From Stenotrophomonas maltophilia (GTDB lineage: Bacteria; Pseudomonadota; Gammaproteobacteria; Xanthomonadales; Xanthomonadaceae), in the NCBI RefSeq assembly GCF_003970865.1, contig NZ_RXLZ01000010.1, positions 1 through 64,000 of the forward strand: 64,000 nt of DNA, read 5' to 3'. The translations under genes and the position numbers were made by a program. The notes below the pieces were generated by a model. That model was given only the letters and a program-made list of their open reading frames with translations, did no database searches and had not been told where the DNA came from. Shown here piece by piece: positions 18,847 through 28,806 of the stretch (positions are counted from its first letter, which is position 1; each line of letters starts with the position of its first letter).

Positions 18847-18880
18847 GGGACGGAGCGAAGGCTCCGTCCCTTTTCTTTTG
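18847..18880 (+). terminator. Strong Rho-independent terminator of the exporter operon
   Basis: A perfect 10-bp stem GGGACGGAGC / GCTCCGTCCC with a GAAG tetraloop is followed by TTTTCTTTT. Confidence 0.95.
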
Positions 18881-18885
18881 CGCGT

Positions 18886-18975
18886 CATCCACGCATGGCG
18901 TGGATCTACTGATGCAGCGCATCCACGCTTGGTGATGAGCCAGGTCGTCCAGTAGATCCACGCCATGCGTGGATG
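18886..18975. repeat. Pair of oppositely oriented SMAG (GTAG) palindromes
   Basis: One copy (18886-18909, reading CTAC rightward) and a second (18952-18975, reading GTAGATCCACGCC rightward) face each other. Between them is a half-site CATCCACGCTTGG. Such head-to-head dimers fold into one large cruciform. Confidence 0.75.
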
Positions 18976-19240
18976 GATGCCTGCGCACGCGCACTGCTAC
19001 AGATTGCGGGAAATCCGCCGCTATCGATGCCTCTGCCCATCGCAAACGCAGCGTGCGTGACGCTGCGCACAGCGCATCTGTGGATTGTTGGTTGCGATTC
19101 ATTTTCGCGCACATCCGTGGCGCAGAGACAAACAGTTACGAATGGAAACATTCTAGAATCGCGCCCCCCACGTTGGTTTGCAGCACCCCACGCGCCCATA
19201 GAACGGGCGCTTGTTTTTCCTGAAACACGAGATTTCACGG

Positions 19241-22066
19241 ATGTCCCTGAAAACCAATCCGCTGCGCAACGCGATCGTCATCGCGCTGGCCGCCAGCTGC
19301 ACCACCCCCGCCTTCGCACAGAGCGCCGGCGATACCCCGACCAACCTCGACCGCATCGAAATCACCGGCTCGCGCATCCGCCAGGCCAGTGTCGAGACCG
19401 CACAGCCGGTGATCGCGCTCAACCGCGCCGAGATCGAGAAGAAGGGCTACGTCAACGTCGCCGACATCCTGCAGGACATTCCCGCTGCTGGTTCGCCGAG
19501 CATGAGCCGCGCATCTTCGCTGACCTCCTCGCGCGACTTCGGCGGCATGTACGTCAGCCTTCGCAACCTCGGCCCGGAACGCAGCCTGGTGCTGATCGAC
19601 GGCCGCCGCATGGGCGTCAGCGCCGGCGGCTACTCCGACCTGGCCTCGATTCCGTCGGCCATCGTCGAGCGCGTGGAAGTGCTGACCGATGGCGCGTCCG
19701 CGCTGTACGGCTCGGACGCCATCGCCGGCGTGGTCAACATCATCACCCGCAAGAACTTCGATGGTGGCGAAGCCAGCGTCTATGTCGGCCAGTACGGCCA
19801 GGGTGACGGCCAGAAGCGCTCCTACAGCGCAACCTTCGGCAAGACCTTCGACCGCGGCTGGTTCACCGTGGGTGCCGAACGCACCAAGGAAGACGAGGTG
19901 CTGGGCAAGGACCGCGAGTTCAGCCGATACACCAACGGCCCGCGCCACCCGAACGATGGCCTCAACGGCAACACCCCGTGGGGCTACGTCACCGTCGGTG
20001 GCAAGAACCTGACGGTGGGCCCGGGCGGAGACCCGAGCAAGGCCGGCAACTTCCATGCGCCGGATCCGGCCGATGGTGCCAACAGCAAGACCAACATGAG
20101 CCTGCTGACCGGCCTGGAGCGCACCTCGGTGTTCGCCAACGGTGGCTTCTCGATCACCGACAACCTGCGCATCGTCGCCGACGCGCTGTACAGCAAGCGC
20201 GAATCGACCAAGCACCTGGCCGGTTACCCGTACTCGGTCAGTGCCGCGCAGGCACGCAACGGCAGCCGTGCTGCGCTGTCCAAGGACAGCACGTTCAACC
20301 TGTGGGGCCAGGACGTGCTGTTCGCACACCGCTCCGAGGAGCTGCCGCGCGGCACCGAGAACAATCTGGAAACCAAGCGCGCCAGCGTCGGCCTGGAAGG
20401 CAGCTTCGAAACCGGTTCGCGGTACTGGGACTGGAACGTCAGCTACATGTACAACCGCAATGAAGGCGAGCGCGTCGGTACCGGCAGCATGTACCAGCCG
20501 CACGTCAACCAGGCCGTCGGCCCGTCCTTCATGGATGGCAGCGTGGCCCGCTGCGGTTCGCCGGGTGCGGTGATCGCCGGCTGCGTGCCGTGGAACCCGG
20601 CTGCACCGATGGGTTACACCGGCCCGGGCTCGCTGAGCAACCAGGACGTGCAGGACTACCTGTTCGCCCGCATCGTCGACAAGATGAAGAGCACCACCAA
20701 GGTCGCCAGCGCCAACATCTCCGGTTCGCTGTTCACCCTGCCGGCCGGCGACATCATGGGTGCGATGGGCTTCGAGCATCGCAGCGAAGAAGCCAGCTAC
20801 ACGCCGGACATGAAGGTGCAGAAGGGCGAGATCGCCGGCACCAGCGGCCAGCCGACGCGTGGCGACTACTCGCTCAACGAGGTCTACCTGGAGCTGCAGG
20901 TGCCGCTGCTGGCCGACCTGCCGTTCGCCCGCGAGCTGTCGTTGGACGTGGCCGGCCGCTACTCGGACTACAACAACTTCGGTTCGACCACCAACAGCAA
21001 GTTCGGCCTGAAGTGGAAGCCGATCGACAGCCTGCTGGTCCGCGCAACCTATGGTACCGGCTTCCGTGCGCCGACCGTGGATAACCTGTACGGCGGTACC
21101 GTCAGCACCCGCGATTCGTTCACCGATCCGTGCGATACCTCGTTCGGTACCGCGGCCACCAGCCCGGCCGTTGCTGCCCGTTGCCAGGCGCTGAAGGTGC
21201 CGGCCAACTTCCGCCAGCTCAACAGCGATGGCACCGTTGCCACCAAGCCGGGCCAGCAGTCGACCGTCGACTTCAACTCGGGTTCCAATGCAGCGCTGAA
21301 GCCGGAAACCGCCAAGACCTGGACCGTGGGCCTGGTGTACAGCCCGGACTTCGTGGCCGGCCTGGACGTCAGCCTCGACTGGTGGAAGATCCGCATCAAC
21401 AACGCCATCGTCTCCGAGACCGCCAACAGCATTCTCGAGCAGTGCTATGTGCAGGATTCGGACGCCGCCTGTGGCCGCTTCACGCGTGGCAGCAACGGCC
21501 AGGTCAACAGCCTGGACCGCTCGCTGGTCAATGCCGGTTTCCGCGAAACCGCCGGCTATGACATCAACGTGCGTTACCGCCTGCCGGAAACCACGTTCGG
21601 CCAGTTCGCCGTCAACTGGAACACCACCTACACCGACTACCTGAAGCAGCGCAACGACAACGCCGCGACCACGCCGGTGGAGCAGCGCACCAGCTGGGGC
21701 GGCGACTTCCGCGTCCGCTCGACCTTCAACCTGGATTGGCAGTACGGCGACCTCGGCATCGGCTGGACCGCGCGCTACTACTCCAGCATGAAGGAGAAGT
21801 GCTCGTACATGGACGAGTGCAACCTGCCGGGCTTCAGTTCGTCGTACACCAGCGCATCGCCGACCAACAAGGTGGGCTCCAACACCTTCCACGACCTGCA
21901 GGTGCGTTACAGCCTGCCGTGGGACGGCACCGTGTCGCTGGGCGTGAACAACGTCTTCGACCACCAGGGTCCGATCATGTACAGCCAGCCGAACAGCAGC
22001 TTCACCTACTACGGTGGCTTCGATATCGGTCGTTTCATGTACATGAAGTACCAGCAGCGCTTCTAA
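19241..22066 (+). CDS. TonB-dependent outer-membrane receptor
   Basis: The protein has 941 residues. The signal peptide ends at PAFA/QS (about residue 27). The plug domain follows, with the N-terminal IEITGSRIRQ box, LIDGRRMG and VLTDGASALYGSDAIAGVVNI. A 22-strand barrel follows, ending in a C-terminal Phe (MYMKYQQRF) as expected for BAM substrates. It is the large Cys-containing, Asn-rich-loop type common in xanthomonads for plant or host carbohydrates, peptides or siderophores; the substrate is unknown. The ATG at 19241 is preferred over an upstream TTG because it yields a normal signal peptide. It is monocistronic with its own terminator. Confidence 0.93.
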   Translation: MSLKTNPLRNAIVIALAASCTTPAFAQSAGDTPTNLDRIEITGSRIRQASVETAQPVIALNRAEIEKKGYVNVADILQDIPAAGSPSMSRASSLTSSRDFGGMYVSLRNLGPERSLVLIDGRRMGVSAGGYSDLASIPSAIVERVEVLTDGASALYGSDAIAGVVNIITRKNFDGGEASVYVGQYGQGDGQKRSYSATFGKTFDRGWFTVGAERTKEDEVLGKDREFSRYTNGPRHPNDGLNGNTPWGYVTVGGKNLTVGPGGDPSKAGNFHAPDPADGANSKTNMSLLTGLERTSVFANGGFSITDNLRIVADALYSKRESTKHLAGYPYSVSAAQARNGSRAALSKDSTFNLWGQDVLFAHRSEELPRGTENNLETKRASVGLEGSFETGSRYWDWNVSYMYNRNEGERVGTGSMYQPHVNQAVGPSFMDGSVARCGSPGAVIAGCVPWNPAAPMGYTGPGSLSNQDVQDYLFARIVDKMKSTTKVASANISGSLFTLPAGDIMGAMGFEHRSEEASYTPDMKVQKGEIAGTSGQPTRGDYSLNEVYLELQVPLLADLPFARELSLDVAGRYSDYNNFGSTTNSKFGLKWKPIDSLLVRATYGTGFRAPTVDNLYGGTVSTRDSFTDPCDTSFGTAATSPAVAARCQALKVPANFRQLNSDGTVATKPGQQSTVDFNSGSNAALKPETAKTWTVGLVYSPDFVAGLDVSLDWWKIRINNAIVSETANSILEQCYVQDSDAACGRFTRGSNGQVNSLDRSLVNAGFRETAGYDINVRYRLPETTFGQFAVNWNTTYTDYLKQRNDNAATTPVEQRTSWGGDFRVRSTFNLDWQYGDLGIGWTARYYSSMKEKCSYMDECNLPGFSSSYTSASPTNKVGSNTFHDLQVRYSLPWDGTVSLGVNNVFDHQGPIMYSQPNSSFTYYGGFDIGRFMYMKYQQRF

Positions 22067-22125
22067 GCCTGCAACCGCGTTCCCGCCACAGCCAACTCTC
22101 TCCTGGCTGTGGATGGAAGCAGAGC

Positions 22126-22154
22126 GGCGCCCCTCGGGGCGCCGTTCTTTTTTA
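22126..22154 (+). terminator. Rho-independent terminator of the TonB receptor gene
   Basis: The perfect arms CGGCGCCCC / GGGGCGCCG are followed by TTCTTTTTT. Confidence 0.92.
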
Positions 22155-22163
22155 CGGGAAGCG

Positions 22164-22202
22164 GGGTCGGATCCCTTCGCCCCGCGAAGGGCTCTGACCC
22201 CG
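22164..22202. repeat. GGGGTC...GACCCC inverted repeat
   Basis: GGGGTC, CCCTTCGC, then GCGAAGGG and GACCCC form an interrupted hairpin lying between the receptor terminator and rarD. It may serve as the terminator for the convergent rarD operon or be a dispersed repeat. Confidence 0.5.
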
Positions 22203-22223
22203 TTTCATGCGACCCCGTCCCGG

Positions 22224-23123
22224 TCAGCGCCTTGCGGCGCGCATCGTGCGGATGTTGTCGCCGACGAACAGCACCAGGCCGGCCCAGATCGCGGCAAAGC
22301 CGATCGCCTTGGCGGTGTCGAACGCTTCGTGGAAGAAGAACACGCCCAGCAGCAGCTGCAGGCTCGGCGCGATGTACTGCAGGATGCCGACCAGCGACAG
22401 CGGAATGCGCTTCACGCCGTAGGCGAAGCCGATCAGCGGCACTGCGGTGATCGCGCCGCCGAAGATCAGCAGCAGGTCATTGCGCCAGCCCCAGCCGTGG
22501 AAGAACGCGCCGCCATGGCCGTTCTCGGCCCAGATCGCAAACGCTAGCGCCGGCAGGAACAGGTACATGCTTTCCACGCCCAGGCCGGCCACCGGATCGA
22601 CCGAGACCAGCTTGCGCAGCAGGCCATACAGGCCGAACGAGCAGGCCAGGCCCAGCGCGATCCACGGCGGCGTGCCGGCGTCGATGGTCAACCAGGCCAC
22701 ACCCACCGCCGCCATCGCCACCGCCACCCACTGCAGGCGGCGCAGCCGCTCCTTCAGCACCAGCACGCCCAGCAGCACATTCACCAGCGGGTTGATGAAG
22801 TAGCCCAGGCTGGTTTCGATGACGTGGCCGGCATTGATCGCCCAGATGTACAGGCCCCAGTTGAAGGCGATGGTCAGGCTCGATACCAGCAGGATCGGCA
22901 GCGCGCGCGGCTGCGCAGCGATCTTCTGCCACCAGCCCAGGCGCGAACTGAGCAGCAGCCAGCCCAGCACCATCACGGTGCTCCAGATGATGCGGTGGGC
23001 GATGATCTGGAACGAGGGCACCTCGTTGAGCAGGTGCCAGTACACCGGCACCAACCCCCAGATCACGAAGGTGGAGGCGGTGACCAGCAGGCCCCGGCGT
23101 TGTTCTTTCTCGTCCATGCTCAT
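22224..23123 (-). CDS. rarD: RarD-type EamA transporter
   Basis: The protein has 299 residues and ten predicted helices as two EamA repeats. The N-terminal block GLLVTASTFVIWGLVPVYWH and the motif AINAGHVIETSLGYFINPL are typical of RarD (chloramphenicol-sensitivity protein, DMT superfamily). The start at 23123 overlaps the stop of the upstream EamA gene (ATGA). The GTG/ATG further upstream is rejected because it lies in that gene. The substrate is unknown. Confidence 0.9.
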   Translation of the reverse strand: MSMDEKEQRRGLLVTASTFVIWGLVPVYWHLLNEVPSFQIIAHRIIWSTVMVLGWLLLSSRLGWWQKIAAQPRALPILLVSSLTIAFNWGLYIWAINAGHVIETSLGYFINPLVNVLLGVLVLKERLRRLQWVAVAMAAVGVAWLTIDAGTPPWIALGLACSFGLYGLLRKLVSVDPVAGLGVESMYLFLPALAFAIWAENGHGGAFFHGWGWRNDLLLIFGGAITAVPLIGFAYGVKRIPLSLVGILQYIAPSLQLLLGVFFFHEAFDTAKAIGFAAIWAGLVLFVGDNIRTMRAARR

Positions 23124-24025
23124 TTCTTTCGTGTCCTTGCCATTGTCAGTACCACCACACCCAGAAGAATCACCGCCATGGCGAGGAAGTCCCGCCATCC
23201 AAAGCGTTCACCATTCAATGCGGCGCCCAGCAGCACGGCAATCACCGGATTGACATACGCATAGCTGCCCGCCAGCGCCGGGCGCACGTTCTGCAGCAGC
23301 CACACATAGGCGGTGAACGCCACGATCGAACCGAACACGCACAGGTAGGCCATCGCCAGCAGGCCGCCGGTGTCGGGCAGCGTGGTCGGGCGCTCGCCGA
23401 CCGCCAGGCCGATCAGCACCAGCAGCACGCCGCCGCAGATCATCTGCCCGGCCGCGGTCATGAAGGGGCCCGGCAGGTCCAGGCCACGTGACCACACCGA
23501 ACCGAACGCCCAGCCGATCGGCGCGATCAGCAGCAGCACCAGCCCCGTCGGCGAGGCGGTCAGGCTGCTGCCGGCATTGAGCCAGACCACACCCAGGAAA
23601 CCGATGGCGATGCCCAGCCATTCACCCTTGCTGGCGTGCTGGCCGCGCAGCGCCGAGAACAGCGCCATCCACAGCGGCACCGAGGCCACCGCCGTGGCCG
23701 CCAGGCCCGAGGAGACCTCACGCTCGGCCAGCACCACCATGCCGTTGCCCAGCACCAGCATGGTCACGCCCATCACCACCAGGTTGCGCCACTGCCGCAG
23801 GGTCGGGTTCGGCATCTTCCAGAACAGGCGCAAGGCCAGGAACATCAGGCCACCGGCAATGATGAACCGGCTGCCGGAGACCATCGTCAGCGGCAGCGCG
23901 CCGCCGTGCAGGGCCTTGGCGATGCCCAGGTAGGTCGAGCCCCAGACCACGTAGACCAGCAGCAATGCCAGCGCGACAAGGCCACCCCGGGGGGCAGCCG
24001 CAGACGAAGAAGGGGGAGCCGACAT
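23120..24025 (-). CDS. EamA/DMT-family exporter (YedA-like)
   Basis: The protein has 301 residues and ten helices in two EamA repeats (first from LVALALLLVYVVWGSTYLGI; second from GLVLLLIAPIGWAFGSVWSR). It resembles YedA-type amino-acid or metabolite exporters. It is first in a two-gene operon, 4-nt overlapped by rarD; tandem DMT genes of different subfamilies suggest a shared export role. Confidence 0.88.
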   Translation of the reverse strand: MSAPPSSSAAAPRGGLVALALLLVYVVWGSTYLGIAKALHGGALPLTMVSGSRFIIAGGLMFLALRLFWKMPNPTLRQWRNLVVMGVTMLVLGNGMVVLAEREVSSGLAATAVASVPLWMALFSALRGQHASKGEWLGIAIGFLGVVWLNAGSSLTASPTGLVLLLIAPIGWAFGSVWSRGLDLPGPFMTAAGQMICGGVLLVLIGLAVGERPTTLPDTGGLLAMAYLCVFGSIVAFTAYVWLLQNVRPALAGSYAYVNPVIAVLLGAALNGERFGWRDFLAMAVILLGVVVLTMARTRKK

Positions 24026-24248
24026 GACACACCAGGGAGCCGGGGGAAGGCGGATTCTAGGACGTTTTGAGTATGGTCCGGGACCCCATACGGTGGCACG
24101 CTGTCATCCATCCATGCACCCTGCTCTGGTCTGCTACCCCGTGTTGACGGCCGATGCAGTACCAAGAGGGCTGCCCGGCCGCGCCGCCCCATGGCCGGGC
24201 GCCGTTTTCCCTGCGCACGGACGCGCCGCATCGAGGATTCCCACCCAG

Positions 24249-25583
24249 ATGAGCACCACGTCCCAACCTGCCGTACCCGCAAGCGACCGCGCCGCCCTGC
24301 GGCGGTCTATCTCCAACACCCTCAAAGGCTCCGCCGGCAACCTGGTGGAGTGGTATGACGTCTACGTGTACTCGGTGTTCGCCGTGTACTTCGAATCGCA
24401 GTTCTTCTCGCCGGACGACAAGAACTCCACCATGTACGTGTGGGCGATCTTCGCCGCGACCTTCCTGATGCGCCCGATCGGTGCCTGGTTCTTCGGCCGC
24501 TTCGCCGACCGCCACGGCCGCCGCCTGGCACTGACGGTCTCGGTCACGCTGATGGCGCTGTGCTCGTTCCTGATCGCCATCACCCCTACCGCCGCCAGCA
24601 TCGGCATCTGGGCCGCCGTGATCCTGTTGTTCGCGCGCCTGCTGCAGGGCTTCGCCACCGGCGGCGAGTACGGTGCCAGCGCCACCTACATGTCCGAGGC
24701 CGCCATTCCCGGCCGTCGCGGCTTCCTGTCCTCCTTCCACTACGTCACCCTGGTCGGCGGCCATGTGCTGGCCCAGCTGACCCTGCTGCTGATGCTGACC
24801 TTCTGGGGCAAGCCGGAGATCTCCGAGTGGGGCTGGCGCATCGCCTTCGGTATCGGTGGCATCGCCGCGGTGGTGGTGTTCTGGCTGCGCCAGGGCATGG
24901 ACGAGTCGCTGTCGGAGTCGTCCATTGAAGCCGCGCGCGAAGGCAAGGCACAGAAGTCCGGCTCCATGTACGAACTGTTCGTGCACCAGTGGCGGCCGCT
25001 GCTGCTGTGCTTCCTGATCACCGCCGGTGGCACCGTGGCCTTCTACACCTATTCGGTGAACGGCCCGAAGATGATCCAGAGCGCCTTCGCCGGCAACGAT
25101 CCGATGACCGGCACCCTGATCAACCTGGGCGTGCTGGCGTTCCTGATGGTGCTGCAACCGGTGGGTGGCTGGCTGTCGGACATCATCGGCCGCAAGACCC
25201 TGCTGGTGTTCTTCGGCGTCGGCGGCGTGCTGTACAGCTGGTACCTGATCACCCAGCTGCCGCACCAGCATGACGCCACCCTGGCCTTCCTGACCCTGGC
25301 CATGGCGTTCGTCATCCTCACCGGCTACACCTCCATCAACGCGGTGGTGAAGGCCGAACTGTTCCCCACCCACGTGCGTGCACTGGGCGTGGGCCTGGGC
25401 TATGCGCTGGCCAACTCGCTGTTCGGTGGCACCGCCCCGCTGCTGTACCAGGGCGCGCTGAAGACCGGCCACGTCGACTGGTTCGCCATCTACGTCACCG
25501 CAACGATCGCGGTATCGTTGGTGGTCTATGTGTTCTTCCTCACCAACAAGGGCCCGAACTGGCTCGACGGCACCCGCAAGTAA
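24249..25583 (+). CDS. MHS-family MFS metabolite:H+ symporter (KgtP-like)
   Basis: The protein has 444 residues and 12 predicted helices. The block GSAGNLVEWYDVYVYSVF near the N-terminus, RPIGAWFFGRFADRHGRR in loop 2-3 and LLQGFATGGEYGASATYMSE are signatures of the MHS group (alpha-ketoglutarate, proline/betaine, citrate symporters). It is closest in style to KgtP. The ATG at 24249 is taken because the 75 residues upstream have no family character. Confidence 0.9.
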   Translation: MSTTSQPAVPASDRAALRRSISNTLKGSAGNLVEWYDVYVYSVFAVYFESQFFSPDDKNSTMYVWAIFAATFLMRPIGAWFFGRFADRHGRRLALTVSVTLMALCSFLIAITPTAASIGIWAAVILLFARLLQGFATGGEYGASATYMSEAAIPGRRGFLSSFHYVTLVGGHVLAQLTLLLMLTFWGKPEISEWGWRIAFGIGGIAAVVVFWLRQGMDESLSESSIEAAREGKAQKSGSMYELFVHQWRPLLLCFLITAGGTVAFYTYSVNGPKMIQSAFAGNDPMTGTLINLGVLAFLMVLQPVGGWLSDIIGRKTLLVFFGVGGVLYSWYLITQLPHQHDATLAFLTLAMAFVILTGYTSINAVVKAELFPTHVRALGVGLGYALANSLFGGTAPLLYQGALKTGHVDWFAIYVTATIAVSLVVYVFFLTNKGPNWLDGTRK

Positions 25584-25641
25584 GCGCGTTGCCCTGATCG
25601 CGGCCACCGGTGCACTGCCGGTGGCCGCTGCGTCTCCTGCC

Positions 25642-25947
25642 ATGCCACTGATGTGGATCGCAGCAATTCTGGCCGCAGCCACGGCACTGGCCTGGCTGCT
25701 GCGCCGTCCCAACGCACAGGCCGCGTGGCCGCGCATCGGCTTCGGGATCGCCCTGCTGGTGTTCTGCGGCGCGCTGGCGCTGCAGCTGGCGGTGGACCTG
25801 GGCAGCGGCCACAGCTCGCTGCAACTGCGCCTGCATCGCGGCATCAATGCAGGATCACCGGTTGGCCTGCGTACGATGGTGGCGTGCTATCTGGCGGCGC
25901 TCGCCGCCAGCGGCTGGGGCGCATGGAAGCTGCTGCGCCGGCGCTGA
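25642..25947 (+). CDS. Small membrane protein, function unknown
   Basis: The protein has 101 residues and three hydrophobic segments (MWIAAILAAATALAWLLR, IGFGIALLVFCGALALQLAV, MVACYLAALAASGWGAWKLL). The frame is open further upstream into the MFS gene, but the ATG at 25642 (or 25651) is the first that clears it. Family not recognised. It probably belongs to the MFS transcript. Confidence 0.55.
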   Translation: MPLMWIAAILAAATALAWLLRRPNAQAAWPRIGFGIALLVFCGALALQLAVDLGSGHSSLQLRLHRGINAGSPVGLRTMVACYLAALAASGWGAWKLLRRR

Positions 25948-25961
25948 CGAACACCCGGTCA

Positions 25962-26034
25962 TGCCGGCCGCTGGCCGGCAACCTCATGAACCTCCGGAAA
26001 GAGCAGGGAGTTGCCGGCCAGCGGCCAGCACTAC
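25962..26034. repeat. Paired GTAG-type palindromes
   Basis: TGCCGGCCGCTGGCCGGCA at 25962-25980 faces an inverted copy at 26012-26034 ending CTAC (one mismatch). The right copy sits one base from the TGA stop of the M28 peptidase gene. Confidence 0.75.
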
Positions 26035-26035
26035 C

Positions 26036-27697
26036 TCAGCGGCGGGCCGCTTCGCTCTTGTCCCGCGCGCCGCGGAACTCCGATTCCTTTTCCCACGTCG
26101 GCCAGCGCCGGCTGTTGGCCAGCTCGGCACCCAGGTCGTAGACCAGCAGGGTGTCAGCCGCGTGGCCACTCGGGTCCCAGCTCGGGGTCCAGGCATCGCA
26201 GGCCTGGTGGTAGCAGTCGGCGAAGTACTTCTCGCGCAGCGCGCGGCCGGCTTCAACACCGCCGTCCAGCTTGTCCAGGCCCGGGCCGATGGTGATCGCC
26301 GGTACGCCCAGGCGGGCAAAGGCGAAGTGGTCGGCACGGTAGAAGAAGCCGGCTTCCAGGTTCGGGTCCGGGCTGTAGCTGCGGCCGCGGGCCTTGGCCA
26401 CGCGTTCCAGATCACCTTCCAGCGAGACCCGGCCCTTGCCCCACGAAGCGATGTCACGGGTCGCGCCATCCGGGCTGAACATCTCGATGTTCAGCACCGC
26501 AGCGGTCTTGTCCAACGGCGCCAGCGGGTGCGCGGCGTAGTAGCTGGCGCCCAGCAGGCCCTTCTCTTCGGCGGTGAGGGCCACGAAGTACAACGTGCGC
26601 TGCGGCTGCGGGCCGGCGGCGAACACGCGGCCCAGTTCCAGTACCGTGGCCACGCCGGTGGCGTTGTCGATCGCACCACGGCGGATGCGATCACCCTTGG
26701 CATCGGCCTGGCCGATACCAAAGGCATCCCAGTGCGCGGAGAAGATCACGGCCTCGTCGGCGTGTTCACCACCGGGCAGCTTGGCCACCACGTTGCGGGT
26801 CACCACCTGCTCGCGCTTGAGCGCGAAATCCACGCTCAGCTTCGCGTTGTCCAGTGCCACCGGGCGGAAGTCAGCACGCATCGCCTTGCGCTTCTCGGCA
26901 TCGAAATCGAGGCCAGCGTCAGCGAAGATCGCCTCGGCCAGCTCGCGCTGCATCCAGCCACGCAGTGGCGTGTGCTGCGCCATCGCCTCGGCCTGACCGC
27001 GTTCGATGTCGAACAGCGGCGAGGTACCCGAGCTCTTCACCGTGGCCCAGCCATACGCGGCCGGCGCGGTCTCGTGCACGATCAGCACGCCTTCGGCGCC
27101 ACGGCGTGCGGCTTCCTCGAACTTGTAGGTCCAGCGGCCGTAGTAGGTCACCGCCTTGCCGTCGAACGCGCCCGGCGCATCGGCTTCGAAATCGGCGTCG
27201 TTGATCAGCACGACGGCGATCTTGCCGTGCAGGTCCACGTCCTTGTAGTCGTTCCACTGGCGTTCCGGTGCGTCGATGCCGTAACCGACGAACACCAGCG
27301 GGGCATTCCTGATCTGCACGCGCTTGCGCGGCTGCAGGCTCTGCAGGGTCACGTCCACGCCGTTGGCCAGCGCGCGGCTGCCCTGCTTCAGCGACAGGCT
27401 GGCCTTGGCCGGGCCCTCCAGCTGCGCGCGCACCAGTGGCACCGGCTGCACCCAGCTGCCATCCACACCACCCGGCTGCAGGCCATAGCTGCGGAACTGC
27501 TCGATCAGGTACTGCACCGTGCGCTCTTCGCCCTCGGTGGCCGGCGCGCGACCCTCGAATTCATCCGACGCCAGCACACGCACGTGGCGCGACAGTGCCT
27601 GCGGATCGATGCCGCCACCCGGCAGGTCGTTGGCCGCATGGGCCAGGCCGCCGACGAACAGGCAGGACGACAGCAGCAACACGCGCATCGGATTCAC
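26036..27697 (-). CDS. Secreted M28-family metallopeptidase
   Basis: The protein has 553 residues. A signal peptide ends near GLAHA/AND. A PA insert lies at about 140-250. The dinuclear zinc peptidase domain carries SAHWDAFG (His, Asp), AIDNATG (bridging Asp), TAEEKGLLG (catalytic Glu pair), and a late D/H pair (FFYRADHFAFARLGVPA). This matches periplasmic or secreted aminopeptidases of the PA-M28 type. The gene stands alone. Confidence 0.92.
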   Translation of the reverse strand: MNPMRVLLLSSCLFVGGLAHAANDLPGGGIDPQALSRHVRVLASDEFEGRAPATEGEERTVQYLIEQFRSYGLQPGGVDGSWVQPVPLVRAQLEGPAKASLSLKQGSRALANGVDVTLQSLQPRKRVQIRNAPLVFVGYGIDAPERQWNDYKDVDLHGKIAVVLINDADFEADAPGAFDGKAVTYYGRWTYKFEEAARRGAEGVLIVHETAPAAYGWATVKSSGTSPLFDIERGQAEAMAQHTPLRGWMQRELAEAIFADAGLDFDAEKRKAMRADFRPVALDNAKLSVDFALKREQVVTRNVVAKLPGGEHADEAVIFSAHWDAFGIGQADAKGDRIRRGAIDNATGVATVLELGRVFAAGPQPQRTLYFVALTAEEKGLLGASYYAAHPLAPLDKTAAVLNIEMFSPDGATRDIASWGKGRVSLEGDLERVAKARGRSYSPDPNLEAGFFYRADHFAFARLGVPAITIGPGLDKLDGGVEAGRALREKYFADCYHQACDAWTPSWDPSGHAADTLLVYDLGAELANSRRWPTWEKESEFRGARDKSEAARR

Positions 27698-27773
27698 GGC
27701 AGTACCACGGCTAGCTTGGAAGTCACCAGAGTGTAACGTGGTCGTGACATCACGGCGCGACTCGGGCCTGCGT

Positions 27774-27797
27774 CATCCACGCATGGCGTGGATCTAC
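27774..27797 (-). repeat. SMAG element supplying the stop codon of the MBL gene
   Basis: A GTAGATCCACGCC/GCGTGGAT palindrome reads on the minus strand. The TAG inside its GTAG head is the stop codon of the MBL-fold gene (27794-27796). Confidence 0.75.
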
Positions 27798-28726
27798 CTG
27801 CTGATGCGGTCCAGCCAGCACGCCAGGCCCTGCGCGTTGAGTTCGATGTCCATTGCCAGAACAGCAGTCACCGCCGCATCGTCCAACGCACAGCCATGCA
27901 GCTGTGCACGTTCCAGGTACAGCGCCTGCAGCGCGGCCAACAGGCAACGGTGGCGGTCCGGGCGACCATCGCACTGGCGGCCGATGGCCGCCATTGCATC
28001 GATCTGCTCGAACAGGTCGTCGGCCAGTTTCTCCACCTGTTCCACACGACCGTAGTGGGTCAGGTACATCGCCTGCGGGCGGTAGCCCAGCATGCGCTGG
28101 ATCGAGACCTTCATCGCCTCCGGATCGAACTGCACCGGCGACGACGTCGGGAAGATGAAAGCACCCTGCGCACTGTCCAGCTCGCGGTAGGAGATGCCGA
28201 ACGTATCGCCGGTGAACCAGCTGCGGCTGCGCGCATCCCACACGCAGTAGTGGTGCAGCGCGTGACCCGGCGTGTGCAGCAATACCAGCTCGCGGCCGGC
28301 CAGATCGATGCGGTGGCCGTCTTCAGCCACCACCACACGCTGCTCTGGAATCGCTTCAATGCGACCATAGCTGCGGGCGATTTCCTCGGCACCATAAACG
28401 GCGGTAGCACCGGCAATCAGCCGGGTCGGGTCGATCATGTGCGGCGCACCGCGCGGGTGCAGCACCGCCTTTGCGTTCGGCAGCTGCTGCATCAGCAGGC
28501 CGGCGCCGCCGGCGTGGTCCAGGTGCACATGCGTGAGCAGCAACCAGTCCACCGCGTCCACGCCCAGGCCGGCGTCCGCCAGCGCCTGCAGCATGGCCGG
28601 CACTGACAGGCCTGTGCCGCAGTCAACGAACGCGGCGCGGCCGTTTTCAACGATCAGATAGGCCGCGTCGAAGTCGGGACGCTGGAAGCCGGTATCGATG
28701 GTGTGGATGCTGGGGTCGGCGGTCAT
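27794..28726 (-). CDS. MBL-fold metallo-hydrolase
   Basis: The protein has 310 residues. The metallo-beta-lactamase metal motifs are THVHLDHAGG (HxHxDH), HTPGHALHH, GDTFG and a late THYGR. This is the glyoxalase II-like branch; the substrate is not identifiable. The ATG at 28726 is used; the longer frame upstream runs through a GTAG repeat pair and has no homology. The stop codon lies in a SMAG element. Confidence 0.88.
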   Translation of the reverse strand: MTADPSIHTIDTGFQRPDFDAAYLIVENGRAAFVDCGTGLSVPAMLQALADAGLGVDAVDWLLLTHVHLDHAGGAGLLMQQLPNAKAVLHPRGAPHMIDPTRLIAGATAVYGAEEIARSYGRIEAIPEQRVVVAEDGHRIDLAGRELVLLHTPGHALHHYCVWDARSRSWFTGDTFGISYRELDSAQGAFIFPTSSPVQFDPEAMKVSIQRMLGYRPQAMYLTHYGRVEQVEKLADDLFEQIDAMAAIGRQCDGRPDRHRCLLAALQALYLERAQLHGCALDDAAVTAVLAMDIELNAQGLACWLDRISR

Positions 28727-28806
28727 CGGCACGCACCTGGCAGGATCGGGAACAGACGCCCATGGTAGGCGCGCAGGCGGCCCGGGTTCGATGCGGCTTT
28801 GGTCGG

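Noticed and set aside
19235-21964. 909-residue minus-strand frame
   Set aside because: It is an antisense shadow of the TonB receptor gene; no signal peptide or known domains.
24057-25847. 596-residue minus-strand frame
   Set aside because: It is antisense to the MFS gene; no homology features.
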